From: Lachnospiraceae bacterium
Lineage (GTDB): Bacteria > Bacillota > Clostridia > Lachnospirales > Lachnospiraceae
Assembly: GCA_017634975.1 (NCBI GenBank)
Contig: JAGBMJ010000016.1
Location: 1 to 64,000 of the forward strand
DNA: 64,000 nucleotides
Direction: 5' to 3'
The position numbers were made by a program, and so were the translations under genes. Positions 1 through 8,013 of this stretch are shown one piece after another; within the stretch, counting starts at the first letter, position 1, and the number at the start of each line of letters is the position of its first letter. Under the pieces are notes generated by a model. That model was not told where the DNA came from, ran no database searches, and worked only from the letters and a program-made list of their open reading frames with translations.

Positions 1-113
1 ATGCAAATGCTTTTGACACTGTATTTATTTGATAACTGTTCCGAAACCAGCTTAACTATTTCTGCAGTTGCCCCTGTGCGAACAGGGCTGCAATTAATTA
101 TCAAAGCTCGCAT
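1..113 (-). CDS. Flavodoxin-like / NAD(P)H-dependent FMN reductase family protein, N-terminal part only
   Basis: The first 37 codons of a gene that runs off the left edge are visible. The start MRALIINCSPVRTGATAEIV matches the first beta strand and phosphate-binding loop of the flavodoxin-like fold (hydrophobic strand, then NxSPRxxGxT). Proteins of this family bind FMN and act as quinone, azo or iron-sulfur flavoprotein reductases. The ATG at 113-111 is preceded by a good ribosome binding site (AAGGAG). The gene lies 33 bases downstream of the kinase gene at 147-1118 on the same strand, so it may be co-transcribed. Without the rest of the protein the substrate cannot be guessed. Confidence 0.7.
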   Translation of the reverse strand, partial: MRALIINCSPVRTGATAEIVKLVSEQLSNKYSVKSIC

Positions 114-146
114 TCCACAAAACTCCTTCGTACATAATTCTGAAAG

Positions 147-1118
147 TTATCCCTGCACATGTAACAGATAAAAATCATCCGCATATATTCGCTCTCCCTG
201 CACATATGGGATCAGGTTTTCCTTATTCCACCGTTGCATTCTCGGTGCAAACCACTCCTGCTTACGCCACTGTTTATAATGAATTCCGAGACAATCTAGC
301 AAGGTAAGAATAAAACTGGCATCTAACACATCGTAAAGGATCGTACCGCCTGCATTCCGATATCCTTCTGCCATTTGTTTCCTACACGTCAATGTTCCGC
401 CGATATTTCCAAACAGAACAGCAAGATCATGCATCGGATGTCCCATTCCGAAAAACGAAAAATCAATAGGCACAAGTCCATCCGGTGTTTGCAAGATATT
501 CGATGCAGACAGATCACCATGGAGCATCTGAAATTCATCCTGCGCGTTTTCCAATACAGCTCCGGCATGGTCACAGCACTTTTGCATGATCAAAGAATAC
601 TCGGCGCTTAACCCCAGATTTTCCAGTGCCTGAAATCTCCTTTTCGTGCATTCGCAATGTTGCTTTCCATAGGTTTTTACCGGTGATACCCGGAATCCCT
701 TTGCCTTCTGATGCAAACGAGCAAGCATCTCACCGATCTGATAACAGATCGCATCATTCAACTCAAGCTTATCTAACGATTCGCCATCCAGCCATTTCGA
801 AACCGTAACATATATACCATTCTGTAACTTTGTAATGAGTTCACCATAACGGTTTTCGACTGCTTCGCGTATCTGCATGCCCTGTTTCTTTAAGTGGGCT
901 TGAAAAGCAAGTTCCGACTTATATATCTCGAAACGTTCAACACCGTCGTAAAAAAACTCTTCTGAAAACCCCTCTGCCGGCTCGTGTATTTGCAGCAAAT
1001 ACTCGTTTCCCACGCGATAGGTCAGATTCTCATTGTGTCTGAGCAAATCTATTTCTGTCGCTGATATATTGTAATGAGCTAACGCTTCTAAAGCCGCTTG
1101 CCTGTATTCTGTCGTCAT
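147..1118 (-). CDS. Phosphotransferase (APH fold) family protein
   Basis: A 323-residue APH/choline-kinase-fold protein that should transfer the ATP gamma-phosphate to a small-molecule hydroxyl group in the cytoplasm. The catalytic loop HGDLSASNIL (Brenner motif HxDxxxxN) lies near residue 200 and is followed by the metal-binding IDFSFFGMGHP. Length and motif order fit homoserine kinase type II or APH-type enzymes. The start codon overlaps the stop of a truncated acetyltransferase (1115-1366) by an ATGA junction, a remnant of translational coupling. It is the first of five APH-fold genes within 17 kb. The substrate is unknown, and the sequence gives no support for calling it an antibiotic resistance gene. 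Confidence 0.85.
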   Translation of the reverse strand: MTTEYRQAALEALAHYNISATEIDLLRHNENLTYRVGNEYLLQIHEPAEGFSEEFFYDGVERFEIYKSELAFQAHLKKQGMQIREAVENRYGELITKLQNGIYVTVSKWLDGESLDKLELNDAICYQIGEMLARLHQKAKGFRVSPVKTYGKQHCECTKRRFQALENLGLSAEYSLIMQKCCDHAGAVLENAQDEFQMLHGDLSASNILQTPDGLVPIDFSFFGMGHPMHDLAVLFGNIGGTLTCRKQMAEGYRNAGGTILYDVLDASFILTLLDCLGIHYKQWRKQEWFAPRMQRWNKENLIPYVQGERIYADDFYLLHVQG

Positions 1119-1366
1119 ACTATCTCACCTAACACCGCGCGACCTGCTTTACGGATTTCAACAACCCTGAATCCGCCTTCTTCGTAAATCTTTTTGGGTG
1201 TATCTTCGTCAGGCCAAATATATATTTTTTCTATTCCGTTCTCTCTACACCATTCCACGTAGCTGTAGAACAGCGCTCGGCCGGCACCGGTTTTTCTGTG
1301 TTTTTTTGATACCAGAAGATAATCGACACGGCAGGCTCTCTCGGAAATATGTCCATATAACAGACC
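1115..1366 (-). pseudogene. 5'-truncated GNAT acetyltransferase remnant
   Basis: Reading the minus strand from 1366 gives an uninterrupted 83-residue stretch typical of the C-terminal half of a GNAT enzyme: VDYLLVSKKHRKTGAGRAL (the strand 4 and acetyl-CoA pyrophosphate-loop region), then an FxSYVEWCxENG helix, then a YEEGGFRVVE motif. It follows directly, in the same frame, the two stop codons that end the flavin reductase gene, and has no start codon. The N-terminal half is missing, so it is most likely inactive. Its TGA overlaps the ATG of the kinase at 1118, showing that the intact gene was once in an operon with it. Confidence 0.75.
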
Positions 1367-1369
1367 TCA

Positions 1370-2029
1370 TCAATATTCGTAGGATTGATTTACTTTCCTA
1401 AGTGCAGCCACATAATCGCAACCTTTTTCTTTCACGTCTTCCGGATTTATCGGATAATGGACATTGTAAAGAACCCCTTTATCTCCAAACATATCCTCCA
1501 TATAATCCTTCTCTATATGCCCGCCTACGACTTCAAGGCAGATCATAACATGATCATCACCCGGTACAATTTCTTTCTCCCACAAATACCTACACTCAAG
1601 GTTCATGAAACATTCAGCGACCATCGGCGCTTCTACCCATGAAGCTTTCTCCGCAGTAAGCCCTGACGAAGTTATCTCATCTGCCTCGAACTGATTGTTC
1701 TGTATTGTCTTCATGCAGGCTTCGTATAAATCAGATGACATGAAATTTAGCACTGCTACCTTCTTTTCATTTAAGCTTTGGTAAAGATGTCCTCTCTTAT
1801 TCACGCTGCATAGAATCACGTAATACCCGCCTCCATGATTCGCACTCGTAAACCCTGCCCATGACTGCATCGTAGCATTTGGCTGTCCATTAGATTTATA
1901 GGTTGTGACAAGAAACATCGGTGTCGGTATTCCCATTATAAATTCTTTCCAATCAAATCCGAAGTTTTTTGCAAATTCTCCGTATGTCCCACACATAGAT
2001 TCAGGCATTTCTTTGTATTGGTATTTCAT
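1370..2029 (-). CDS. Flavin reductase-like (FMN-binding) family protein
   Basis: A 219-residue protein of the flavin reductase / FMN-binding split-barrel family. The N-terminal region has PTPMFLVTTYKSNGQPNATM, typical of the flavin reductase domain start (a PxPxxLVTT strand followed by the conserved N-A of the FMN site), then a VLCSVNKRGHLYQSL block. Such proteins bind FMN and reduce it or another cofactor with NAD(P)H, or act as flavoredoxin-like carriers. It stands alone, with about 200 bases of low-complexity AT-rich sequence upstream. Immediately after the stop, in frame, lies the GNAT fragment, so the 3' junction is a recombination scar. Confidence 0.8.
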   Translation of the reverse strand: MKYQYKEMPESMCGTYGEFAKNFGFDWKEFIMGIPTPMFLVTTYKSNGQPNATMQSWAGFTSANHGGGYYVILCSVNKRGHLYQSLNEKKVAVLNFMSSDLYEACMKTIQNNQFEADEITSSGLTAEKASWVEAPMVAECFMNLECRYLWEKEIVPGDDHVMICLEVVGGHIEKDYMEDMFGDKGVLYNVHYPINPEDVKEKGCDYVAALRKVNQSYEY

Positions 2030-2234
2030 CTCTTTCCTTCCCTCCTTACAAAAGCCAACATAAGAATTAACTTCAGTTTTGTCGACAGCCTTCGACTATT
2101 CGAGCTATCTATCATAAATAATATTAATTCTATTAGTTTTTCAAATATCTTCTGGCTGGATCCAACATCAGAATAAACCAAAAACAAGTTTAAAACCCAT
2201 AACCATATTCTCTATTATAATCACAATATTTCAA

Positions 2235-2468
2235 TCAAAAATGTGGTCTATAAAACTTTTTAGTATCTCGGTCATAAATCAAGTCGGGCAATTCATCAGT
2301 TTCAATCTTTTCAAAACGAATCAAGTCACAAAGGATTCTCACAAAATTATCTTCTTTTATATCACATAACTTTTCAGTTTGTTTTATACTTTTATCCAAC
2401 TCTGAAAAATCAATATTTCCGCCACATATTTTTGTATCATTTTTATAATATTCAATTTCAATTATCAT
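2235..2468 (-). CDS. Hypothetical small protein
   Basis: A 77-residue acidic protein with no family I recognise. It starts MIIEIEYYKNDTKICGGNI and ends with a DLIYDRDTKKFYRPHF segment; there is no signal peptide or membrane segment. The start overlaps the end of the zinc-ribbon gene at 2458-2641 by 11 bases, so the two are translated as a pair. Two-gene pairs of a zinc ribbon plus a short acidic protein sometimes act in toxin-immunity contexts, but nothing here proves that. Confidence 0.5.
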   Translation of the reverse strand: MIIEIEYYKNDTKICGGNIDFSELDKSIKQTEKLCDIKEDNFVRILCDLIRFEKIETDELPDLIYDRDTKKFYRPHF

Positions 2469-2641
2469 TATTTTTTTCTATCTTTTCCAGCAGAACAGAA
2501 TCCACTTCACCACACTCAGATTCCGGAATATTTTCCTTATCTATAGTCTGGACAAATCCGCAATAATCACAAACGACATCCCTCCCGTCTTTTTTCATCT
2601 TAATCGGGGGCTCCACAGGATTTGCAAATGTATTCTGACAT
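2458..2641 (-). pseudogene. Small zinc-ribbon protein with a frameshift in a C homopolymer
   Basis: The best start is the ATG at 2641-2639 with a strong GGAGG ribosome binding site. It opens MSEYICKSCGAP, giving a first CxxC knuckle, but this frame stops two codons later. A run of five C on the minus strand (five G at 2606-2610) sits at the break. With four C the frame would continue into IKMKKDGRDVVCDYCGFVQ and supply the second CxxC knuckle of a complete zinc ribbon of about 60 residues. The downstream frame is open to the stop at 2458. This is either a broken gene, a phase-variable one, or a sequencing error in the homopolymer. Confidence 0.65.
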
Positions 2642-2716
2642 ACTCCACCTCCACACAATATTTCTATCAATCAGTAATAAAGGCTTGTTTGCCTTCACTA
2701 CAAGTTTGATCCGGCT

Positions 2717-3649
2717 TTATCGCTTTTCGTACCAGATCGGAATGATACGCTTAAAACCATCGAAATCGGAAAGTGTCCTCTCAGCGCGTGTTACCATCCC
2801 GTCAATATCCCTTTGTCCGAACTTTTCCGCCCATTTTATGGAGAATAACGATGCCTGTGCAACATAAACTGCATTGGCAATCCAGAAATCCATCGGCACG
2901 GAATCGTTAAAATAGGCGTCAATCTGACCGATGCAATACGGGATGCTGACTTCTGCCCCGAAGCTTTCCAGCTTGCAAAACTCCTCGTAAGGGTCTCCGA
3001 CTTCCCAACGATTAAAATCAATGACGCCGATGGATGAATCCGCCCTGTAAATCAGATTTCCGGGATGAAAATCGCCGTGCAGATATACCGGCGGAACTTT
3101 CCAGATCCGGTCAATGTTCTCCTTCACATACCGGATCGCCGTCTCGTCATTCGGTATCCGTAAAGCTGATTCCTCATACCGCGAAAGCTGTAACAGTTTC
3201 TTCTCTTTCTTCGTGATACTTGGAATATCCACTTTATCTAACGGAATCCCATGAATCTTTCGCAAAATGCATCCGGCCTCCCGGCCAAGTCTGTACTGCT
3301 CCTCTTCCGAAAGCTTGGGAAGCGCCGTCTCCAAATCGCAGCCTTCAATCCACCGAAGAAGCATATAAACATTATGCCCTTTGTTGCACGCACCGAACGC
3401 CACCGGTGTCGACCTCGTGAATCCGAGTGTCGAAAACTTTTTAATTATTTCGTACTCTTTCTTCTTTTCATCGTATTGCTTAATGTCTGAGATCCGAAGA
3501 AGCAAATGCTCTCCGGCCGATGTTCTGATATGGTATTTTTCATCAGATGACCAACCCTTGTTGACCGGTTCCACCGACACCCATATTTCGCTGCATTTTA
3601 TGTCCGATATCCAAGGGTATCGTTCAAAAAGACTCTTTGAATACTGCAT
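2717..3649 (-). CDS. Aminoglycoside phosphotransferase-family (APH-fold) kinase
   Basis: A 310-residue APH-fold kinase. The N-lobe carries a YHIRTSAGEHLLLRIS strand with the ATP-anchoring basic residue replaced in part. The C-lobe has the catalytic loop VYLHGDFHPGNLIY and the metal-binding VIDFNRWEVGDPYEEFCK. Similar proteins are annotated as aminoglycoside or macrolide phosphotransferase-like, but most family members have unknown substrates. It is followed on the same strand by the zinc-ribbon gene and preceded by the GNAT gene at 3738. No membrane segment is seen, so a cytoplasmic location is expected. Confidence 0.85.
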   Translation of the reverse strand: MQYSKSLFERYPWISDIKCSEIWVSVEPVNKGWSSDEKYHIRTSAGEHLLLRISDIKQYDEKKKEYEIIKKFSTLGFTRSTPVAFGACNKGHNVYMLLRWIEGCDLETALPKLSEEEQYRLGREAGCILRKIHGIPLDKVDIPSITKKEKKLLQLSRYEESALRIPNDETAIRYVKENIDRIWKVPPVYLHGDFHPGNLIYRADSSIGVIDFNRWEVGDPYEEFCKLESFGAEVSIPYCIGQIDAYFNDSVPMDFWIANAVYVAQASLFSIKWAEKFGQRDIDGMVTRAERTLSDFDGFKRIIPIWYEKR

Positions 3650-3673
3650 GCTCCCCTGCCTTCTTCATTAAAA

Positions 3674-3745
3674 CTATTCTATTCCACCGTCGAAGTATTC
3701 TTCTCCTTCCAACTCGTCTTCGATTTTCTTTAGTTTATCATACAT
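3674..3745 (-). CDS. Possible 23-residue leader or remnant ORF
   Basis: A short reading frame (MYDKLKKIEDELEGEEYF and five more residues) whose ATG overlaps the stop of the GNAT gene in an ATGTATGA junction. The sequence is highly charged and helical in character. The overlap with the upstream stop suggests it was or is translated by coupling. It may be the start of a lost gene rather than a functional peptide. Confidence 0.3.
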   Translation of the reverse strand: MYDKLKKIEDELEGEEYFDGGIE

Positions 3746-4331
3746 GTGTGTTCCCTCTGCTCATATAATCTTCTCTAAGCAAACCGTAGATATTATAGTC
3801 GCAATACACCGAAACCATTTTCCCTTGACGAATGGTTCCTTCTTTTATAAAACCACATTTTTGCATAACCTTATTTGAGGCAATGTTTCTTACGTCTGCT
3901 CGTCCATTCAATCGGTCCAATTCTGTGTTCTCAAATATAAACCGTACCACTTCCTTCAAAGCTTCTGTAGTAATTCCCATATTCCAGTAATCCGGATTAA
4001 CTCTGTATCCTATATCACCCATTCTGGCATTTTCGATATTAAATACCGCAATCATGCCTATCATTTTATTGGATTCTTTCAATACAATTCCCCAATCAAA
4101 ATCAGGAGAAGGTTTTCTTTTTACCCAAGGGCGGGGATCAATAAACATAAGTTCAGGATTTTTCTCGCTCTTGCTTGCTTTTCTTCCCCAATATGTATAG
4201 ATTTCATCTCTTCCCAACCACTCTTTTAAATCAGCGACATCACTTTCGTTGATCACGCGAATGATCAACCTGTCTGTTTCAAGAATTGGCTTGTTTATTT
4301 CATAATCCTTTAACATAGTTTCTTCCGTCAA
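3738..4331 (-). CDS. GNAT family N-acetyltransferase (RimJ/RimL type)
   Basis: A 197-residue acetyltransferase. It opens with LETDRLIIRVINESDVADLKEW, the usual start of RimJ/RimL-type GNAT domains, continues with GMIAVFNIENARMGDIGYRVNPDYWNMGITTEAL (the strand leading to the acetyl-CoA loop), and closes with ASNKVMQKCGFIKEGTIRQ. Enzymes of this type move an acetyl group from acetyl-CoA to an amino group of a protein or small molecule. It lies 8 bases downstream of the epimerase gene, so the two are probably co-transcribed. The target is unknown. Confidence 0.85.
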   Translation of the reverse strand: MTEETMLKDYEINKPILETDRLIIRVINESDVADLKEWLGRDEIYTYWGRKASKSEKNPELMFIDPRPWVKRKPSPDFDWGIVLKESNKMIGMIAVFNIENARMGDIGYRVNPDYWNMGITTEALKEVVRFIFENTELDRLNGRADVRNIASNKVMQKCGFIKEGTIRQGKMVSVYCDYNIYGLLREDYMSRGNTHV

Positions 4332-4339
4332 ATAGGAAG

Positions 4340-5203
4340 TTATATTATGCCAATATAATAATCCAGAAGCTCAAATATCCAGTCTTTGAGAGTCGAAAAC
4401 CTATATCCCAGGTTCTTCGCCTGCTCTGCGTTTATGCTATATTCCGGTTCTCCGTTATAGGGAGCATCATCACCAACTTTACTGATTACGGCTTTTGTTC
4501 CCGTCTTTTTCCCCACATAGTCGATGATTTCACGGATTGAAATCGTCCCTTCAGCGCTTCCATTGATTGCCCCCTTATAATCCTTATCAACAAGGAACGC
4601 CAGAAACTTTCCCGCTTCATCGGAACGGATAAAACCCATTTGGCAATCCACATTGTCAATGTTCATGGGAATGCCCTTCATCACATGCTCTACGTAGAAT
4701 AGCAACCTCTTCGTGTAATCATCCCTCCCTATCGCAAAAGGATATCTTACCGCAATCCAGTTTCTCTGAGAGTATTCCTGCCACAGGGCATATTCCGCCT
4801 GTCGCTTAATCTGCTCATACGGGAAGGCTGACCGATCACACCAGATAAGTTTTCCTGATGTTGCGTCAAAATCTTCTTCCACAGTGTTTATGTGTTTGGG
4901 ATCATATACCGACGTACTGGACATATAGATGTATTTGTCGCAATCCACTGCATCCATCACATACTTTATATCATTTGAACAATATGCAATTTTATCAATA
5001 ACAACATCATAATGCTCACCGGCCAAAGCAGCCTTCACGCTCTGCTCATCCGTTCTTTGAAATATTATTCTTTTTACCTTATCTCCAAAATCATCCGGAG
5101 TAAGTCCCCTAGTGGCGATGGTAACATCATGCCCTTTTTCAAACAATTCCTTTACCATATGTATTCCAAAATACCTTGTTCCGCCTATTACCAATATTTT
5201 CAT
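4340..5203 (-). CDS. NAD-dependent epimerase/dehydratase (extended SDR) family protein
   Basis: A 287-residue Rossmann-fold protein. MKILVIGGTRYFGIHMVKEL gives the GGTRxxG dinucleotide-binding loop, and a YMSSTSVYD strand and a PYEQIKRQAE helix provide the Ser and Tyr/Lys catalytic region of extended short-chain dehydrogenases (the Tyr-xxx-Lys spacing is altered to YEQIK). Such proteins act on nucleotide sugars or related substrates, or serve as RNA-binding variants. I start it at the ATG at 5203, which has a GAGG ribosome binding site, rather than 15 codons upstream. It is the first gene of a unit with the GNAT at 3738. Confidence 0.8.
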   Translation of the reverse strand: MKILVIGGTRYFGIHMVKELFEKGHDVTIATRGLTPDDFGDKVKRIIFQRTDEQSVKAALAGEHYDVVIDKIAYCSNDIKYVMDAVDCDKYIYMSSTSVYDPKHINTVEEDFDATSGKLIWCDRSAFPYEQIKRQAEYALWQEYSQRNWIAVRYPFAIGRDDYTKRLLFYVEHVMKGIPMNIDNVDCQMGFIRSDEAGKFLAFLVDKDYKGAINGSAEGTISIREIIDYVGKKTGTKAVISKVGDDAPYNGEPEYSINAEQAKNLGYRFSTLKDWIFELLDYYIGII

Positions 5204-5308
5204 TTTCAAAGCCTCTACAAATCCCGATTGGGAATGAACCATTCCCAAGGGTTTTATAACTCGTTAATATGATACCATATCAAGTGTAATCTTTCCAGTA
5301 TTCAAGCC

Positions 5309-5339
5309 AAAAAGAGCCTTGGCATCATCGCCAAGGCTC
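5309..5339 (-). terminator. Rho-independent terminator
   Basis: A 10-bp perfect stem (GAGCCTTGGC / GCCAAGGCTC) with a six-base loop is followed on the minus strand by five T. It lies downstream of the kinase gene at 5468-6391 and upstream of the epimerase gene, so it separates these two transcription units. Confidence 0.85.
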
Positions 5340-5362
5340 ATGATTTTCTTTCCATATTCTGT

Positions 5363-5458
5363 TTAGATTACTTTGAACATCTTCTGCGAAACCGCGGTCT
5401 CGTTCTTCTCCCCCTGCACTTCCTTCTTTGCCTGCTCAAGTTCCTCCATGCGGATCAT
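5363..5458 (-). CDS. Short orphan ORF or gene remnant (31 residues)
   Basis: The frame MIRMEELEQAKKEVQ... ends QKMFKVI and continues in frame after the stop of the kinase gene at 5468. The sequence is helical and charged. It lies before the terminator at 5309. It could be a real small protein or the last part of a lost gene; I do not recognise it. Confidence 0.3.
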   Translation of the reverse strand: MIRMEELEQAKKEVQGEKNETAVSQKMFKVI

Positions 5459-5467
5459 TCCCCATTC

Positions 5468-6391
5468 TTAAAGCCCTTCTCTAAATCCGTCCATGGTTTC
5501 CTGCCACTTATTAAGCCAGTACAGCTGACCGTCTATAAAGCCTTCATCTATGCAGTCCATTCCATATATTTCAAGGATGGTGGCTTGTAACTGAAAATGT
5601 CTGATTGCAATCCAATACGGAAAAGAAAGGATTTCCTCGCGGCTCAACTTATGATAACCAGCATATCCCGAAAGAAATTCCCGATACACTTCCTTAGTAA
5701 GTTCAATATCTTTCTGCTTCAGATTAAAATAATCCGTCATGTCACACATAACCATGACATCGAACATAAGCGGAGCACAACAAGCAGTATCAAAATCCAA
5801 AAGATAAATCTTCCCATCCGCATTCTGCAACAAGTTTCCTCTGTGCAGATCTCCGTGGCAATTACCCCGAGGGAGGTTCTTAACCTTATCCCACAAACGC
5901 TCTCCCAGTTCCTCATACTCTTTAATGCGCGGGTAGTTCTTTTTACGAAGGAACTCAATATATCGACCTATAAAGAATTCTTTGTCACGGTAGACAAGCT
6001 CCGAGGGATACTCCTCCATCAATTGATGAAATCTGCCGACAAGCCTGCCTACTTCGGATGCACATTTTTCAAGTTCCGGCTCGTCTCCCTCAATGAAGTC
6101 CATGAGAACTATCAGGATCTTCTCCCCGTCAATTTCAGTTTCAAAGAAGGCTTCCCCGCTATTTGTAAGTATCATTTTAGGTACCGGGAACCCGTTTTCT
6201 TCCAGGTATCTCATAATGGATGCAGACTGTCTTGCTGTATCCGAAAAAGCCGATCCAATAACCTTAAGCAGATACTTAGACCTTCCATTGACAATATATG
6301 TAGTGGTGCCGCCTTCTCTTAATAATTCCAAAGACAGGGATTCTATTCCGTAATTCAATGTCAATATATCTTGCAAAGTCTTTTCATCCAT
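5468..6391 (-). CDS. Phosphotransferase (APH fold) family protein
   Basis: A 307-residue APH-fold kinase. The N-lobe includes TYIVNGRSKYLLKVIG, where the K would contact ATP, the hinge reads VLMDFIEGDEPE, and the C-lobe has GNCHGDLHRGNLLQ followed by YLLDFDTACCAPLMFDVMVM. The overall layout resembles homoserine kinase / thiamine kinase-like proteins of Clostridia. Its end is followed by a short ORF and the terminator at 5309. It lies 25 bases downstream of the DUF3021 gene, so it may be the last gene of the ABC/LytTR operon. Confidence 0.85.
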   Translation of the reverse strand: MDEKTLQDILTLNYGIESLSLELLREGGTTTYIVNGRSKYLLKVIGSAFSDTARQSASIMRYLEENGFPVPKMILTNSGEAFFETEIDGEKILIVLMDFIEGDEPELEKCASEVGRLVGRFHQLMEEYPSELVYRDKEFFIGRYIEFLRKKNYPRIKEYEELGERLWDKVKNLPRGNCHGDLHRGNLLQNADGKIYLLDFDTACCAPLMFDVMVMCDMTDYFNLKQKDIELTKEVYREFLSGYAGYHKLSREEILSFPYWIAIRHFQLQATILEIYGMDCIDEGFIDGQLYWLNKWQETMDGFREGL

Positions 6392-6416
6392 GATGGTTAT
6401 TCCTCTTGCAAGCCCT

Positions 6417-6890
6417 CTATTTTCTTCTGTTATACTTATCCAAAGCTTCCTGCATTTTTGTATTTTCGGCTCTTTCTTTTAGCCTTGTTATAAGCGCACT
6501 GATGATCATGCTAAGCGCATACGATATGATAAATCCTAACCACGCAGTCATATCTCTTGTGGGAAACCAATTAAATGCCACAATCATAAATACGATCACA
6601 ATCAGTACCGACACAAAAAAGAGCACATTTCGGATCATCAATGACATATTCATGATCCATGTGTCCGTCAGAAAAACCACTTGCGCAAGCGTGATTATTA
6701 CAGCCAACAAAAGCAATTCCATCAATATCGGCATTGACATCCCGGCATTTCCCATGGAAAAAAGAGCTGCATAATCTTTCGTTCTTTCACCTATTACGAT
6801 ACTCATTATGGCAAAGACCAACACGATGACTCCATATGTCGCAAATGCCTGCCTTACATAATAAAATACAGTTTTCTTTTCTTCCATCAT
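6417..6890 (-). CDS. DUF3021 family membrane protein
   Basis: A 157-residue protein with four predicted membrane segments (about residues 15-35, 47-67, 80-102 and 108-135) and a basic C-terminal tail. DUF3021 proteins are regularly encoded next to stand-alone LytTR regulators, as here, where the start overlaps the stop of the LytTR gene by four bases. The known pairing suggests it holds the LytTR protein inactive at the membrane or senses a membrane signal; that role is inferred for this copy. Confidence 0.75.
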   Translation of the reverse strand: MMEEKKTVFYYVRQAFATYGVIVLVFAIMSIVIGERTKDYAALFSMGNAGMSMPILMELLLLAVIITLAQVVFLTDTWIMNMSLMIRNVLFFVSVLIVIVFMIVAFNWFPTRDMTAWLGFIISYALSMIISALITRLKERAENTKMQEALDKYNRRK

Positions 6891-7327
6891 TTAAGCCCCA
6901 ACTTTCTTCGAAGTTCGTCAGAATACAAGCGTGATACGACTATCTGTTCGTCATTCCTTAATGTTATCCTGATTTTTCTGTTTATGTCGGATTTTAAGCT
7001 TTTGATCATCCTGATGTTCACAATGCTCTGCTTGCTGATCCTGAAGAAATCTCGTTCAAGAAGTTCCTGCTCTATCTCATACAGTTTAAGATCCGATTCA
7101 TAAGTTTCATCCGAGGTGTACACAAATGTCTTTCTCTCAACAGCCTCTATGTATAGAATTTTCTCCACATCCAGCAGATAGGTTTCATCATTTTTGCGTA
7201 CACCAATCTGCATGTTCACCATGCGCATCATTGCAACAAGTCTTTCGACATCGCTATCCAGTTTATTTGCCCGGATCACGACTTCCGTATCCGGATATTT
7301 CTCGTCAATATCGATCTCGATCTTCAT
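6887..7327 (-). CDS. LytTR family DNA-binding regulator
   Basis: A 146-residue protein. Residues from about 50 to 146 form a LytTR domain: a YLLDVEKILYIEAVERKTFVY strand pair, LLERDFFRISKQSIVNIRMI, and a C-terminal DEQIVVSRLYSDELRRKLG. There is no response-regulator receiver domain, only a short N-terminal extension. Such proteins bind imperfect direct repeats, often their own promoter. Three repeats at 21-bp phasing lie upstream of the first operon gene (8887-8958). It overlaps both neighbours by four bases, so the ABC, LytTR and DUF3021 genes form one translationally coupled operon. Confidence 0.9.
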   Translation of the reverse strand: MKIEIDIDEKYPDTEVVIRANKLDSDVERLVAMMRMVNMQIGVRKNDETYLLDVEKILYIEAVERKTFVYTSDETYESDLKLYEIEQELLERDFFRISKQSIVNIRMIKSLKSDINRKIRITLRNDEQIVVSRLYSDELRRKLGLK

Positions 7328-8013
7328 TTATTCCAGTCCTTTTTTCTGAATGCGATAAAGAATAAAGCCATCATCAGCATTGCATTTATTGTCAGAATAC
7401 AGATATTGTCTGTCTTTATCCCGGCAAATGTCATATCATCCATGATCCTCTTAAGCTGCTGAGTATAAGCAAACCTGGCTACTTTTTCTATATTTTCGTT
7501 GAACATTCCAAGCATTGGAGAAAAGGCAAATATGAGCATCACCGGCATTACAATAGAAGTAGCGGTCATCTGGTTCTTTGAAAAAACACCTATACATGCT
7601 CCCGCCAGAATCGAAATAGCAAATCCAGCAGCCATCACCAGCAGATAAAACGGTATGTCTTCTTTCTTTAGTCCGGTTGCCATCACACCGGCTCCGAGCA
7701 TACAAATAAACCATACATAAAATCCAACTCCGATGAGATACTGCCAGGGCTTAACATTTGCCATTGTCAGTACTCTTAATGTGTTCTTTTCTTTTTCCTC
7801 GGATATGATTGATGCTACCGATGTCAAAGGTGCCATACCTATATACATTACAGAAAACAGCTTTGTGAAAAACAGTTCCGGCATTCCATCGATCTTAATG
7901 GCATTTTCCATGATAAGCGTCATGACCGGGAAGAGAATAAACTGTATCAAAACCGTTTTGTTCTTAAGAGTATCCTTAAGCTGCTTTTTTAGAATTATCA
8001 AACTGTTGCGCAT
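7324..8013 (-). CDS. ABC-2 type transporter permease
   Basis: A 229-residue membrane protein with about six membrane segments. The central MTSVASIISEEKEKNTLRVL motif (as PLTSVASIISEEKEKNTLRVL) is the signature of ABC-2 permeases that export drugs, lipids or peptides. It overlaps the ATP-binding subunit gene by 16 bases and the LytTR gene by four. With one permease and one ATPase the complex is expected to be a homodimer-type exporter in the cytoplasmic membrane. The cargo is unknown; LytTR control points to a stress or peptide-export role. Confidence 0.85.
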   Translation of the reverse strand: MRNSLIILKKQLKDTLKNKTVLIQFILFPVMTLIMENAIKIDGMPELFFTKLFSVMYIGMAPLTSVASIISEEKEKNTLRVLTMANVKPWQYLIGVGFYVWFICMLGAGVMATGLKKEDIPFYLLVMAAGFAISILAGACIGVFSKNQMTATSIVMPVMLIFAFSPMLGMFNENIEKVARFAYTQQLKRIMDDMTFAGIKTDNICILTINAMLMMALFFIAFRKKDWNK

